Positions 1-8,226 of a DNA stretch of 64,000 bases are shown one piece after another. Each line of letters starts with the position of its first letter. Positions within the stretch are counted from its first letter, which is position 1. Location: NCBI GenBank assembly GCA_965276675.1, contig OZ255624.1, positions 4,464,001-4,528,000 of the forward strand. Reading direction: 5' to 3'. The DNA is from G965276675 sp965276675. GTDB taxonomy: Bacteria; Acidobacteriota; Terriglobia; Terriglobales; Acidobacteriaceae. The notes beneath the pieces were generated by a model, which saw only the letters and a program-made list of their open reading frames with translations, ran no database searches and was not told the DNA's origin. The position numbers and the translations under genes were made by a program.

Positions 1-1
1 T

Positions 2-556
2 GTAACTGTGGAAGGCACGTACTTCTGGACAGTGATCAACCGCGCCGTCTCGGCGGTGGCGTTAAGCCGCACCTCGACCACCATCCTCAATCGCCGGGAG
101 AATCTCGGCCAGATCCGCAGCGAGGGAGTCGCGCTGGACTTGGAGGCACATCGCGGGGCATGGCTCTCCGGGAAGCTCTCCTACCAGTATGCGAACGCAG
201 TCGTCACCAGCTTTGCCGTCCAGCAGGACCTGGTCGACAAATGGATACCGGAAGTGCCGCGGCAGTCAGCAGTAGGACAGCTGCGCGTAGGCAATCCCCG
301 CATCGGAGACCTCCTGATCGTCGCGCGTGGCAGCGGACGCGCCTACGACGATGCCTCCAACATCTACCTGCTCCACAGCTTCGTTCGCCTGGACCTCTAC
401 GGCGAAAAGGAGCTGGGTACGCACGCCAGCCTCTTTGCCTCGGTGCAGAACGCCCTCGACCGCACCATCGAGGTCGGCCGGACGCCGGTGCTCACTCTTG
501 GCACACCACTTGTCGCGCAGGTCGGCATCCGTCTCCACACCGCGCCCCGGCAGTAA
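2..556 (+). CDS. TonB-dependent outer-membrane receptor, C-terminal part (partial)
   Basis: The reading frame is already open at the first bases, so this is the 3' end of a gene that starts before the window. The visible 184 residues alternate polar and hydrophobic positions as in outer-membrane beta strands. Segments such as GKLSYQYANA, LYGEKELGTHASLFASVQNA and RTPVLTLGTPLVAQVGIRL match the last strands of TonB-dependent receptors, which import siderophores, vitamins or glycans across the outer membrane. The substrate cannot be told without the plug domain. It ends 6 bp from the convergent methyltransferase gene. Confidence 0.75.
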   Translation, partial: VTVEGTYFWTVINRAVSAVALSRTSTTILNRRENLGQIRSEGVALDLEAHRGAWLSGKLSYQYANAVVTSFAVQQDLVDKWIPEVPRQSAVGQLRVGNPRIGDLLIVARGSGRAYDDASNIYLLHSFVRLDLYGEKELGTHASLFASVQNALDRTIEVGRTPVLTLGTPLVAQVGIRLHTAPRQ

Positions 557-562
557 TCCCTG

Positions 563-1315
563 TTACGCCGGCTTCCGGCACTCCACGCCCAGGCAGTTTT
601 CCCATCGGCCTGGGTCCTCCACCTCGCGGAACATCGGATCAGGATTGTCGTAGATCTGCGCACGCCGCACTGCGGTAAACCCAGCAGTCTCGAGCTCGCA
701 CGCCATATTCTTGTAGTCCCACATCCAGAGGTGCGCACTGCGGCCGAAGAGCATGCGCATCAGGCCCGACGAGCCCTTCGCGCCCTGCTCCGTGCCCAGG
801 TACGAGTCGCGCATGAACCGGCTTGCCGCCTCGTGCTCGCCGGAGTTCACATAGCTCCGCGCCAGCCACTCCAGGTCGGGCAGCACAAAGCGAAAGGTTC
901 CGCCCGGCACAAGATACGTATATGTATTGCGCAGAGTGGTCCGGAATTCATTGAGCGCCAGATGCTCCAGCACATGCGAGCAATAGACGGCCTTGGCCGA
1001 GCCGGGCGCGACGGGTAGACCCTTGATTACGTCTCCGTAAACGATGTTGGCGGGGTAGTCCGGGAAGCCACGCTTGAGCAGCATCGGTTTCAGAAACGGC
1101 ATGTTCTTCTCGATCCAGAAGGCCGGCCCGGCGTCGAAGTTCCGCCAGGAAGCTGGCGCGCAAAGCCCACATCCAAACTGCACGTAAGCCGATTCTGAGC
1201 CTTGTGTTGCCATTCGTTCCATCGCCCCCGAACGCGCATTGTAGGCCGCCGTGTTGTTGCCCCGGCTACAATACTCGTAGAACTCATAGAGAGCATACCC
1301 GCTGAAGTTGACCAT
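563..1315 (-). CDS. Class I SAM-dependent methyltransferase
   Basis: A 250-residue protein resembling the methyltransferase type 11 group. The centre reads VYCSHVLEHL, the usual post-motif IV region, followed by LVPGGTFRFVLPDLE, where a strand leads into a conserved acidic loop. The upstream IVYGDVIKGLP is the likely SAM-binding strand with its acidic residue. The frame stays open much further upstream (to 1762), but that part is low-complexity antisense to the FecR-like gene. I therefore start at the ATG at 1315 (MVNFSGYALYEF), which leaves 79 bp to the divergent neighbour. The substrate is unknown; this family often acts on small molecules or glycans. Confidence 0.72.
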   Translation of the reverse strand: MVNFSGYALYEFYEYCSRGNNTAAYNARSGAMERMATQGSESAYVQFGCGLCAPASWRNFDAGPAFWIEKNMPFLKPMLLKRGFPDYPANIVYGDVIKGLPVAPGSAKAVYCSHVLEHLALNEFRTTLRNTYTYLVPGGTFRFVLPDLEWLARSYVNSGEHEAASRFMRDSYLGTEQGAKGSSGLMRMLFGRSAHLWMWDYKNMACELETAGFTAVRRAQIYDNPDPMFREVEDPGRWENCLGVECRKPA

Positions 1316-1394
1316 TCCAAATTCGTCGCAATGGCGGCTATCGCACCTCGCCTGTCGGTGCCGAGGACAAGGGGAAGCGGCCTTTCTTCGAGGA

Positions 1395-2558
1395 ATGGCT
1401 GCACAGAGCTTCACTTCGCGCGTTGGCAGCGTTAGGAGAGGTGCTCTCGGGTACCGTTTGCTGGCCTTCTCTTCCGTTGCGCTCGCCACTCCACTCGCAC
1501 TCGGGCAGACCGTTGCCCCCGCGCCAAGCACTACACCAACGCATGGCGCCACGCCCATCGGCCACACCAGCGCGAAAGAGGTGCAGGTCTCCGGCGCAGT
1601 GGACATCCACAATGGCGAGATGCAGCTGGGCAACGGCAGCACGATCACGGCCGGCGACCAGTCCGTCAGAATCGCGCTGACGCGCGGCGGCGACCTGCGG
1701 CTCTGCTCCACCACCAGCGTGCATCTCTCGCGCGACCGCACCATCGACGCACCAGACTCCACTGCGTTGATGATGGCACTCGATCGCGGCGCTATCGAAG
1801 CCGACTACACGGTCGGCAAATACTCCGACGTACTGCTCACCCCCGACCTGCGCATCCTGATCTCCGGACCAGGGCGGGCCGACCTGCGCATCCGGGTCAA
1901 TGGCAAAGGCGACACCTGCGTCGACAACCGCGGCCCGGATGCGCCCTACATCACGATCACCAGCCAGCTCGAGGGCGGACTGTATCGCGTGCAGCCCAAC
2001 CAGCACGTGACGTTTGAACATGGCAGCCTGCGCGAGGTGGTCGATACCGAGACAGCGCCCTGCGGCTGCCCACCCTCGGCGCCGGTTTCCATTGCCGATA
2101 GCGGCGCTCCGTCGGCCACCGCCGCGCGCCCGGGAAAGACCGTCGGCGACACACCCTTCGCTGGTCCAAAAGACACGGAGTTTCCCCTCGCGGTCAGCGA
2201 AGGGCTAGCCGTCCCTCCTCTTCCCCCCACAACACCCGTCGCCGCCCCGGGCGAGGTGCATGCGCAGGTGGTGGTGCCCTTTGTCTTCAACGGCACGGGT
2301 GGAGCCGCAACCGGCACGGCTTCCCCGGCAGCTCCTGCAGCAACGGCGCCATCCAAAGCCACCCCAACACCTCCCTCCCCCGCACCAGTGGCCCATTCAG
2401 CTCCGGTCGCCACTCCCTCCCACAAAACGGACCTGGCCGAAGCACCACCCACACCGAAAGCAACCGAACCGAGCGCATCGAAAACCAAGACAACAAAGCC
2501 GCGGACGCTACTCCGCAAGGTCGGCCACTTCTTCTCCACACTCTTTGGCGCTGAGTAG
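1395..2558 (+). CDS. Secreted FecR-like domain protein with proline-rich tail
   Basis: A 387-residue exported protein. The ATG at 1395 follows a GAGGA ribosome-binding site. A signal peptide covers about residues 1-38 (basic RRGALGYR, hydrophobic LLAFSSVALATPLALG). Residues about 61-215 form a beta-rich domain resembling FecR/LPS-assembly-type jelly-roll repeats (VSGAVDIHNGEMQLGNGSTI, RIALTRGGDLRLCSTTSVHL). Residues 225-365 are Pro/Ala/Thr-rich and probably disordered. The C-terminus is basic and amphipathic (TLLRKVGHFFSTLFG). The frame extends to 1308, but the first 29 codons overlap the neighbour's start and lack a ribosome-binding site. Function is unknown; a sigma-regulatory FecR role is not indicated, because no sigma factor is adjacent. 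Confidence 0.6.
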   Translation: MAAQSFTSRVGSVRRGALGYRLLAFSSVALATPLALGQTVAPAPSTTPTHGATPIGHTSAKEVQVSGAVDIHNGEMQLGNGSTITAGDQSVRIALTRGGDLRLCSTTSVHLSRDRTIDAPDSTALMMALDRGAIEADYTVGKYSDVLLTPDLRILISGPGRADLRIRVNGKGDTCVDNRGPDAPYITITSQLEGGLYRVQPNQHVTFEHGSLREVVDTETAPCGCPPSAPVSIADSGAPSATAARPGKTVGDTPFAGPKDTEFPLAVSEGLAVPPLPPTTPVAAPGEVHAQVVVPFVFNGTGGAATGTASPAAPAATAPSKATPTPPSPAPVAHSAPVATPSHKTDLAEAPPTPKATEPSASKTKTTKPRTLLRKVGHFFSTLFGAE

Positions 2559-2636
2559 TGGGCTGTCAAAGCCTCACCGGGCCTGCTGCATAGCAATCCG
2601 CTCCGCTGCATCCCATGTGTTGGGAAATTGAGGACC

Positions 2637-3224
2637 ATGGAAAGTAAAGTTGAGCTCTGGCTGATTCGACACGGGGAGACGGAGTGGAGCCTCTCTGGCG
2701 CCCACACCGGAATTACTGACATCCCACTCACCGAGCGAGGTGAGGAGCGTGCAGCCGAGGTCGAGCACTACCTTCACCACCGGCCGTTCCAGCTCGTTCT
2801 GGTCAGTCCCAGAAAGCGCGCGCAGGAGACCTGTCGCATTGCCGGGTACGGCGACCAGGCCGTAATTGATGACAACCTGAGCGAATGGAACTACGGCGTC
2901 TTCGAGGGCCGCACCACAGCCGAGATCCAGAAGGAAATTCCAGAGTGGTCGGTCTGGACGGGCCCGCTGCCGCAAGGCGAGACCGTAGACCAGGTAGGCG
3001 CCCGCGCAGACAAAGTGATCGCGCGCAGCGTGGCCGCGAATGGTCCCGTGGCGCTCTTTGCGCACGGCCACATCCTGCGCATCCTCGCCGCGCGCTGGCT
3101 CGGTCTCGCGGCGGATGCAGGCGCGCTCTTTGCATTAGGCACCGGCTCTGTCAGCGTCCTCGGCTTCGAGCGCGAGACGCATGTCATTCGCAGCTGGAAC
3201 CGCTCGTTTGAAGAAGAGGCCTGA
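2637..3224 (+). CDS. Histidine phosphatase family protein (phosphoglycerate mutase-like)
   Basis: A 195-residue cytosolic phosphatase of the branch-1 histidine phosphatase superfamily. The signature LIRHGETEW lies at about residues 10-18 and carries the phospho-accepting His. The second catalytic His is in LFAHGHILRILAARWL. The conserved acid is in the LSEWNYGVFEGRTTAEI segment. The family includes cobalamin phosphatase CobC, sugar-phosphate phosphatases and cofactor-dependent mutases, and this sequence alone does not choose between them. I use the ATG at 2637 after TGAGG rather than the upstream TTG at 2628. The next gene follows with almost no gap, so the two are probably cotranscribed. Confidence 0.85.
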   Translation: MESKVELWLIRHGETEWSLSGAHTGITDIPLTERGEERAAEVEHYLHHRPFQLVLVSPRKRAQETCRIAGYGDQAVIDDNLSEWNYGVFEGRTTAEIQKEIPEWSVWTGPLPQGETVDQVGARADKVIARSVAANGPVALFAHGHILRILAARWLGLAADAGALFALGTGSVSVLGFERETHVIRSWNRSFEEEA

Positions 3225-3225
3225 C

Positions 3226-5136
3226 TTGGAGGCGCCGCGCACGGATGAGAGCCGCTTCCGCCGCCTGGTCGAGACCGCGAGCGTCGGCATCAATATAGGC
3301 GACTTCGATGGCGGGCTGAACTACATGAATCCGAGCCTGTTGAAGCTGCTCGGGTATTCGGCAGAGGAGGTCGAAGCTGGGCTGGTGCGCTGGAGTGACC
3401 TGACGCCCTCGGACTGCGCTCAAGCGGATGCGCGTGCTATGCAACAGCTGTTGAGACATGGCACGTGCGAGCCCTACGAAAAGGCCTACATCGCCAGGGA
3501 CGGGCGGCGCATTCCACTGCTCTTCGGGGCCAGCCTGATCCCGAATGCCACCGGAACCTCCACCGAAGTAGCCTGCTTCATTACGGATCTTACCGAGCTG
3601 AAGCAGACGGATGAGGCACTCCGCTGGAGCGAAGAACAGTACCGGCTCATTCTGCAGAGCACCCGCGATTGCATCAAGGTACTGGATCTGGACGGCAGAC
3701 TGCTCTCGCTCAACAAAGAGGGCCAACAACAGCTCGGAATCGAAGACTTCGATTCCGTTCGCAACAAGTGCTGGCTCGATTTCTGGGAGGGAGCGCACCG
3801 GGATGCGGCACAACTGGCATTCCGCGATGCACTCGCCGGAGGCGAAGGCAGGTTCGAGGGACATTTCCCCAAAAATAGCGGCGAGTCGACGTGGTGGGAC
3901 GTTGCCGTAACACCGCTCCGGGATCCTGCGGGCCGGATCGTTCGTCTGCTCTCTGTCTCCCGCGACATCACGGCGCGCAAGAGTGCGAAGCTGGCACTGG
4001 AGCGCACCAAGGCAGAGGTCCAGGGGCAGTGGGCCGAGTTGGAGAGCATCTATAAATCGGCTCCCGTAGGGCTGTCCCTATTCACGCCGGACGACTTCCG
4101 CTACCTTCGCGTCAACGATGTGCTGTCAACGATACTTGGCTGTTCACCCGAGGACGTTTTGGGCAGAACCATTTCCGAGGTAATTCCGGCGATTGCGCCG
4201 ATCGTAGAGCCGCTCTTCCGGGAGGTAGCCAAGGGTGCTTCCGTGAAGAACTTTCAGCTGGAAGGCGAATTGCCCTCCCAACCGGGAGTGCATCGCTACT
4301 GGAACGTGAACTACTCTCCCGTGCTCGCACCGGACGACAGCGTGCGGGCGATCTCGGCCGTCGTGCAGGAGATCACCTCGCAGAAGCGGGCAGAGCGGGC
4401 GCTCATTCAGGCAGAGAAGCTGGCAGCGGTGGGCAGGCTTGCCTCCAGCATCTCCCACGAGATCAATAACCCGCTCGAGGCAGTGACAAACCTGCTCTAC
4501 CTCAGCCTGCAAGGCGAGATGGCGGACAATGTGCGCGGGTATCTGGAGATGGCTCAGGCAGAGGTCCGGCGCGTCTCGGAGATCGCCACGCAAACTCTAC
4601 GCTTCCATAAGCAATCGACCCGCGCCAACAGCGTTGTCATCTCCTCCCTGATGGATTCAGTGCTGACCCTCTACGCCGGACGGCTGAGCAACTTTGCCAT
4701 TCGGCTGGAGCGGAGATATCAGGACCGTGATCCAATCCACTGTTTTGAGGGGGAGCTCCGTCAGGTCTTCAACAACCTGATAGGCAACGCCATCGATGCC
4801 ATGCATGGGGGAGGCCGGCTCGTCATCCGAACCGCACCTGCCTACGAAGCGCAGAGTGGCAGACCCGGCGTTCGAGTGGTTGTAGCGGACACGGGTCATG
4901 GCATGGATCGACAAACGCAGCAAAATCTATTTCAGGCTTTCTACACAACGAAAGGCCTCACCGGCACTGGTCTTGGGCTCTGGATCTCCAAAGACATTCT
5001 GGACCGCCACAAGGCTACAATCAGGCTCAGGACGCGGCAGCATGCAAGCAAGGCCGGCACCGTTTTCTCTCTCTTTCTGCCCTCGGTGTGCGGTGATTGG
5101 CAGGCAAACAACCGCCTCCATCCATCGATGATGTAG
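3226..5136 (+). CDS. Sensor histidine kinase with three PAS domains
   Basis: A 636-residue kinase with no clear membrane segment, so probably a cytosolic sensor. In order it has PAS1 (about 10-130, RFRRLVETASVGINIG), PAS2 (about 135-255, ending in the PAC motif LLSVSRDITARK), PAS3 (about 270-395, IYKSAPVGLSLF), a HisKA dimerisation domain with phospho-accepting His411 in SSISHEINNPLEA, and a HATPase_c domain with N box FNNLIGNAIDAM, G1 box VADTGHGMD and G2 box GTGLGLWIS. No receiver is fused and no response regulator gene is adjacent, so it is an orphan kinase here. I prefer the TTG at 3226, which follows GAAGAAGAGG. The ATG at 3181 would overlap the phosphatase gene by 44 bp with no ribosome-binding site. 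Confidence 0.85.
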   Translation: MEAPRTDESRFRRLVETASVGINIGDFDGGLNYMNPSLLKLLGYSAEEVEAGLVRWSDLTPSDCAQADARAMQQLLRHGTCEPYEKAYIARDGRRIPLLFGASLIPNATGTSTEVACFITDLTELKQTDEALRWSEEQYRLILQSTRDCIKVLDLDGRLLSLNKEGQQQLGIEDFDSVRNKCWLDFWEGAHRDAAQLAFRDALAGGEGRFEGHFPKNSGESTWWDVAVTPLRDPAGRIVRLLSVSRDITARKSAKLALERTKAEVQGQWAELESIYKSAPVGLSLFTPDDFRYLRVNDVLSTILGCSPEDVLGRTISEVIPAIAPIVEPLFREVAKGASVKNFQLEGELPSQPGVHRYWNVNYSPVLAPDDSVRAISAVVQEITSQKRAERALIQAEKLAAVGRLASSISHEINNPLEAVTNLLYLSLQGEMADNVRGYLEMAQAEVRRVSEIATQTLRFHKQSTRANSVVISSLMDSVLTLYAGRLSNFAIRLERRYQDRDPIHCFEGELRQVFNNLIGNAIDAMHGGGRLVIRTAPAYEAQSGRPGVRVVVADTGHGMDRQTQQNLFQAFYTTKGLTGTGLGLWISKDILDRHKATIRLRTRQHASKAGTVFSLFLPSVCGDWQANNRLHPSMM

Positions 5137-5147
5137 GCTCCCAACAC

Positions 5148-5741
5148 ATGCAAGCGGACCTGCTTATGCCAGCTGTGGCTCATTCCGACTCGCAACGCCG
5201 CGTCTGTGTCTTCTGCGGATCGAGCAATGGCGCCAACGCGGTTTATCGTGACGAGGCCCGCGCCCTGGGCCGTCTGCTTGCCGAGGCGGGGATGGGCATC
5301 ATCTATGGAGGAGCTCACGTTGGGCTGATGGGCGCCTTGGCCGACGCGGCGCTTGCCGCCGGAGGCGAAGTCATCGGCGTCATCCCGCACGGGCTCGAGA
5401 TGCGAGAATTGGCGCATCAAGGGCTCACCGAACTCCACGTGGTCGTGAGCATGCACGCGCGCAAAGCTTTGATGGCAGAGCGGACGGACGCCTTCATTGC
5501 AATGCCCGGCGGCATGGGCACGCTCGATGAGTTTTTCGAGATCGTGACCTGGGCGCAGCTTGGTATCCACGCCAAACCCTGCATCCTGGTGAACACGCAA
5601 GGCTACTACGATGCGCTGCTTCAATTTCTCAATACGGCGCTTGCTGAAGGCTTCGTGAATGCACGCAACCGCGCGCTGATTCTCACAGTGGCGGATGCGA
5701 CGGAAGCAGTCTCGGCGATCAGGAACGCAATTTCGGAGTAG
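5148..5741 (+). CDS. LOG family protein (nucleotide 5'-monophosphate phosphoribohydrolase)
   Basis: A 197-residue LOG/TIGR00730 enzyme, cytosolic, with a Rossmann-like fold. The family hydrolyses N6-substituted AMP (cytokinin riboside monophosphates) or related nucleotides to base plus ribose 5-phosphate. The N-terminal strand RRVCVFCGSSNGAN and GIIYGGAHVGLMG bind the nucleotide phosphate. The hallmark PGGMGTLDEFFE sits at about residue 119. The frame is open from 5097, inside the kinase gene; I take the first ATG after the kinase stop (5148), and 5166 is also possible. In most soil bacteria the physiological substrate is unknown, and plant-hormone production should not be assumed. Confidence 0.88.
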   Translation: MQADLLMPAVAHSDSQRRVCVFCGSSNGANAVYRDEARALGRLLAEAGMGIIYGGAHVGLMGALADAALAAGGEVIGVIPHGLEMRELAHQGLTELHVVVSMHARKALMAERTDAFIAMPGGMGTLDEFFEIVTWAQLGIHAKPCILVNTQGYYDALLQFLNTALAEGFVNARNRALILTVADATEAVSAIRNAISE

Positions 5742-6007
5742 CGCAGCATGCAGGTGCTACTGCGCGCCTCCTTGGCACTCTTTGCCGAGAAAGTTAACCC
5801 AGACGGCAGTCAAGAGGACGACCAAGCAGCGGAAGGTGAGCCGTTACGTCCGCTTCAGTCACTCTGCAATTGAAAAGCTCGTCAGCGCGCCCTGAAGTCA
5901 CACACGACAATCTGCTACACGCCAACATCGACGTGATGCAGTAATTTGTCCAGAGATCGCCGCAAGTGGAGCCTGGGTCTAGCCAATACTCTAAGTGATT
6001 GAATGGA

Positions 6008-6084
6008 TGGTCGGGGAGAGAGGATTCGAACCTCCGACCCCCTGGTCCCGAACCAGGTGCTCTACCAGGCTGAGCCACTCCCCG
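6008..6084 (-). tRNA. tRNA-Pro (anticodon CGG)
   Basis: The reverse complement folds into a full cloverleaf of 77 nt with an encoded 3' CCA. The acceptor stem pairs CGGGGAG with CTCCCCG. The D arm contains GGCTCAGCCTGGTAGAGC. The anticodon stem CCTGG/CCAGG encloses the loop TTCGGGA, giving anticodon CGG for proline codon CCG. The T arm is GGAGGTTCGAATCCTCT. The gene stands alone, with about 265 bp upstream of unassigned sequence towards the LOG gene and about 150 bp to the exchanger gene. Confidence 0.97.
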
Positions 6085-6235
6085 ATGACCAATCTGGGAC
6101 GGCACGGCCGCGGGCTCCTGGTGTGCGCCCGTGACGGAGTGCGTTCGTCGCCAAGAAGAGTGTACCAGAAGAGGGCGGCCGCACTTGCTCAACGAGACGG
6201 CGCGGAACTCTATCACCCGCAAGCTCTTGCCCTCC

Positions 6236-7183
6236 TCACCGGCATCCACTCCTGAGAGCTAACCACACGAAGAACGGATACCCGCAGAGCAGCAGAACGC
6301 CAGCCGGTCGCGTGAGCTTTCCCCGCGGTGCAGCAAGAAGAAGCACCAGCGCAAGGGCGGCAAGCATTGCGGCCATGGGCCAGTGTAGAAGCTCGGCATC
6401 GTGCAGTTGCAATGGTCGAGCTAGCGCCGCTGCACCAAGGGTCATGGTCACGTTGTAGGCATAGGAGCCAACCACTCCTGCAATCGCTGCCTCGGTCGCG
6501 CCGCGACGAGCTGCGGAGATAGCCAGCACCACCAGCTCGAAGCCCGTGGCGAATCCAACGATGGTCAGGCCGAGCCGCGTCTGGTTCGCTTCCCCGTGAG
6601 CGAAGCGCTCGGCAGCGGCGACCAGCATCGTGGAGCCGACTGCCATGGCGGCAACCCCCGCGAGCACCAGCGACAGCGACCTGCCCACACGGACTCCGGT
6701 CCGCTCCTCCTCCAATTCGCCGGTCTCGCTCAACGAAGGCGGCCGACGCTCCAGCATCCAGATGAGCGCGACGTAAAGCACGTAGAGCGCAACCAGGTAC
6801 GCTCCCTCTGAGCGCGTAACCAGCCCGTCCAATGTGAACCATGCGCAGATCGCCCCAAGCGGCAGCGCGAGCAGGCCATAGCGGACTACACTGCGACCGA
6901 ATGGCAACGGCGCAATGAGAGCCCCAACGCCCAACGCAATTAGACAGATGGTCACATTAGATCCGATCACGTCGCCCAGCGCGATCCCGGGAGCGTGGCG
7001 CAGCGCGGCAGTCACCGCTGTGGCCAGCTCCTCTGGCTCCGCCCCAGCCAGCAGCAGCGCCAGCGCAAATTGGCTCACATGTAACTGTTTAGACGCGCCG
7101 GCCAGGTGCTTCGCGAAGAGCTCGGCGCCCCACACGATCAGGCCAATGCCCAAAAGAAAGCCGAGGGCTGTGAGAGAGGTCAC
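6236..7183 (-). CDS. Sodium/calcium exchanger family membrane protein (CaCA superfamily)
   Basis: A 315-residue inner-membrane protein with about ten hydrophobic segments in two homologous halves, the layout of YrbG-type cation antiporters. Half one carries the alpha-1 repeat GAEPEELATAVTAALRHAPG followed by GDVIGSN. Half two carries FATGFELVVLAISAARRGAT followed by GVVGSYAYN. A charged loop (ETGELEEERTGVRVGRS) separates the halves. The glutamates that ligate the cation in this family are kept, but the flanking residues differ from the canonical GTSxPE/SNxxN pattern, so ion specificity is uncertain. The gene is monocistronic on the minus strand. Confidence 0.8.
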   Translation of the reverse strand: MTSLTALGFLLGIGLIVWGAELFAKHLAGASKQLHVSQFALALLLAGAEPEELATAVTAALRHAPGIALGDVIGSNVTICLIALGVGALIAPLPFGRSVVRYGLLALPLGAICAWFTLDGLVTRSEGAYLVALYVLYVALIWMLERRPPSLSETGELEEERTGVRVGRSLSLVLAGVAAMAVGSTMLVAAAERFAHGEANQTRLGLTIVGFATGFELVVLAISAARRGATEAAIAGVVGSYAYNVTMTLGAAALARPLQLHDAELLHWPMAAMLAALALVLLLAAPRGKLTRPAGVLLLCGYPFFVWLALRSGCR

Positions 7184-7254
7184 CGATCCATTCTGATCTA
7201 CACAGATGAGTCCTTCATAGCTCGTCCATCTGACTTGCGTCTCGCGCGCGTGCC

Positions 7255-8202
7255 ATGTACACCGGGATCATGACGTCGCGTGAGTCCCTGCAGCTCGAAG
7301 GTCTACGGGTTCTCGATGGGGGTTTGGCCACCGAGCTTGAAAAAGACGGCTGCGACCTCTCTGGGCCCCTGTGGTCCGGCGACGTGTTGCGGACCGCGCC
7401 TGAGCGGGTTCGGGCAGTGCACCGCGCCTACCTAGAGGCGGGTGCGGACTGCCTGCTCACGGCCAGCTATCAGCTCTCACGGATGGGCTTTCGCGAGCTG
7501 GGGCTGACGGATGCGGATGCGGATCAGGCATTGCGCATTGCCGTCGATATCGCGCTCGAGACCCGTGCGGAGTACCGGTGGCAAAATCCGCGTCCGGTAT
7601 GGATCGCTGCATCGCTGGGGCCGTATGGGGCGGCGCTCCACAACGGGGCTGAGTTTCATGGCAACTACTCTCTCTCCTTTGAGCAGCTGGTTGCCTTTCA
7701 TCGCGAACGAATCGTCGCATTGCGCGGAACGGAGGCTGACTTCTTCGCCTTTGAAACCGTGCCCTCGCTCGAAGAGGCGCGCGCGGTTGCGCAGGCGATC
7801 GAGATCGCTCCGGAGACCGCGGTCTGTGTGAGCTTCACCTGCCGCGACGGAACACATGTGGCGCACGGCGAAGAGCTGGCTGACTGCGCCCGCCTGATGG
7901 ATGGAGCGGAGCAGGTAGTCGCCGTCGGCGTGAACTGCACATCACCTTCGCTGATGCTCCCGCTCATCGCGCAGATGCGCTCAGTCACACGCAAAAAGAT
8001 CGCGGTCTATCCCAACTCTGGCGAGCAATGGAACCAAGAGGCGCGGGGCTGGAGTGGCAGCTCCGACCCCACGGACTTCGGCCGCGCAGCACTGGCGTGG
8101 CGAGCGGCAGGAGCGGACTGGATCGGCGGTTGCTGCCGCACGGGTCCGGCGCATGTGCGGGCAATTTCAATGGTGAGCGACGTCCTCAGAGCAAAGAATT
8201 AA
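7255..8202 (+). CDS. mmuM: Homocysteine S-methyltransferase
   Basis: A 315-residue TIM-barrel enzyme of the homocysteine S-methyltransferase family. It transfers a methyl group from S-methylmethionine or SAM to homocysteine, giving methionine. It starts with the typical VLDGGLATELEKDG. The zinc ligands are visible: Cys in VGVNCTSP (about residue 227) and the Cys pair in IGGCCRTGPAHV (about 293-294). ASYQLSRMGF and SLGPYGAALHNGAEF are also family-typical. The length matches single-domain MmuM, not MetH. The start is ambiguous between ATG 7255 and ATG 7270, and neither has a strong ribosome-binding site. purL follows 24 bp later. Confidence 0.88.
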   Translation: MYTGIMTSRESLQLEGLRVLDGGLATELEKDGCDLSGPLWSGDVLRTAPERVRAVHRAYLEAGADCLLTASYQLSRMGFRELGLTDADADQALRIAVDIALETRAEYRWQNPRPVWIAASLGPYGAALHNGAEFHGNYSLSFEQLVAFHRERIVALRGTEADFFAFETVPSLEEARAVAQAIEIAPETAVCVSFTCRDGTHVAHGEELADCARLMDGAEQVVAVGVNCTSPSLMLPLIAQMRSVTRKKIAVYPNSGEQWNQEARGWSGSSDPTDFGRAALAWRAAGADWIGGCCRTGPAHVRAISMVSDVLRAKN

Positions 8203-8226
8203 CCGTGCGACAATATAAGCACTGCT

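Noticed and set aside
563..1762. Full 399-codon methyltransferase frame
   Set aside because: Residues before MVNFSG are antisense to the FecR-like gene and have no methyltransferase character.
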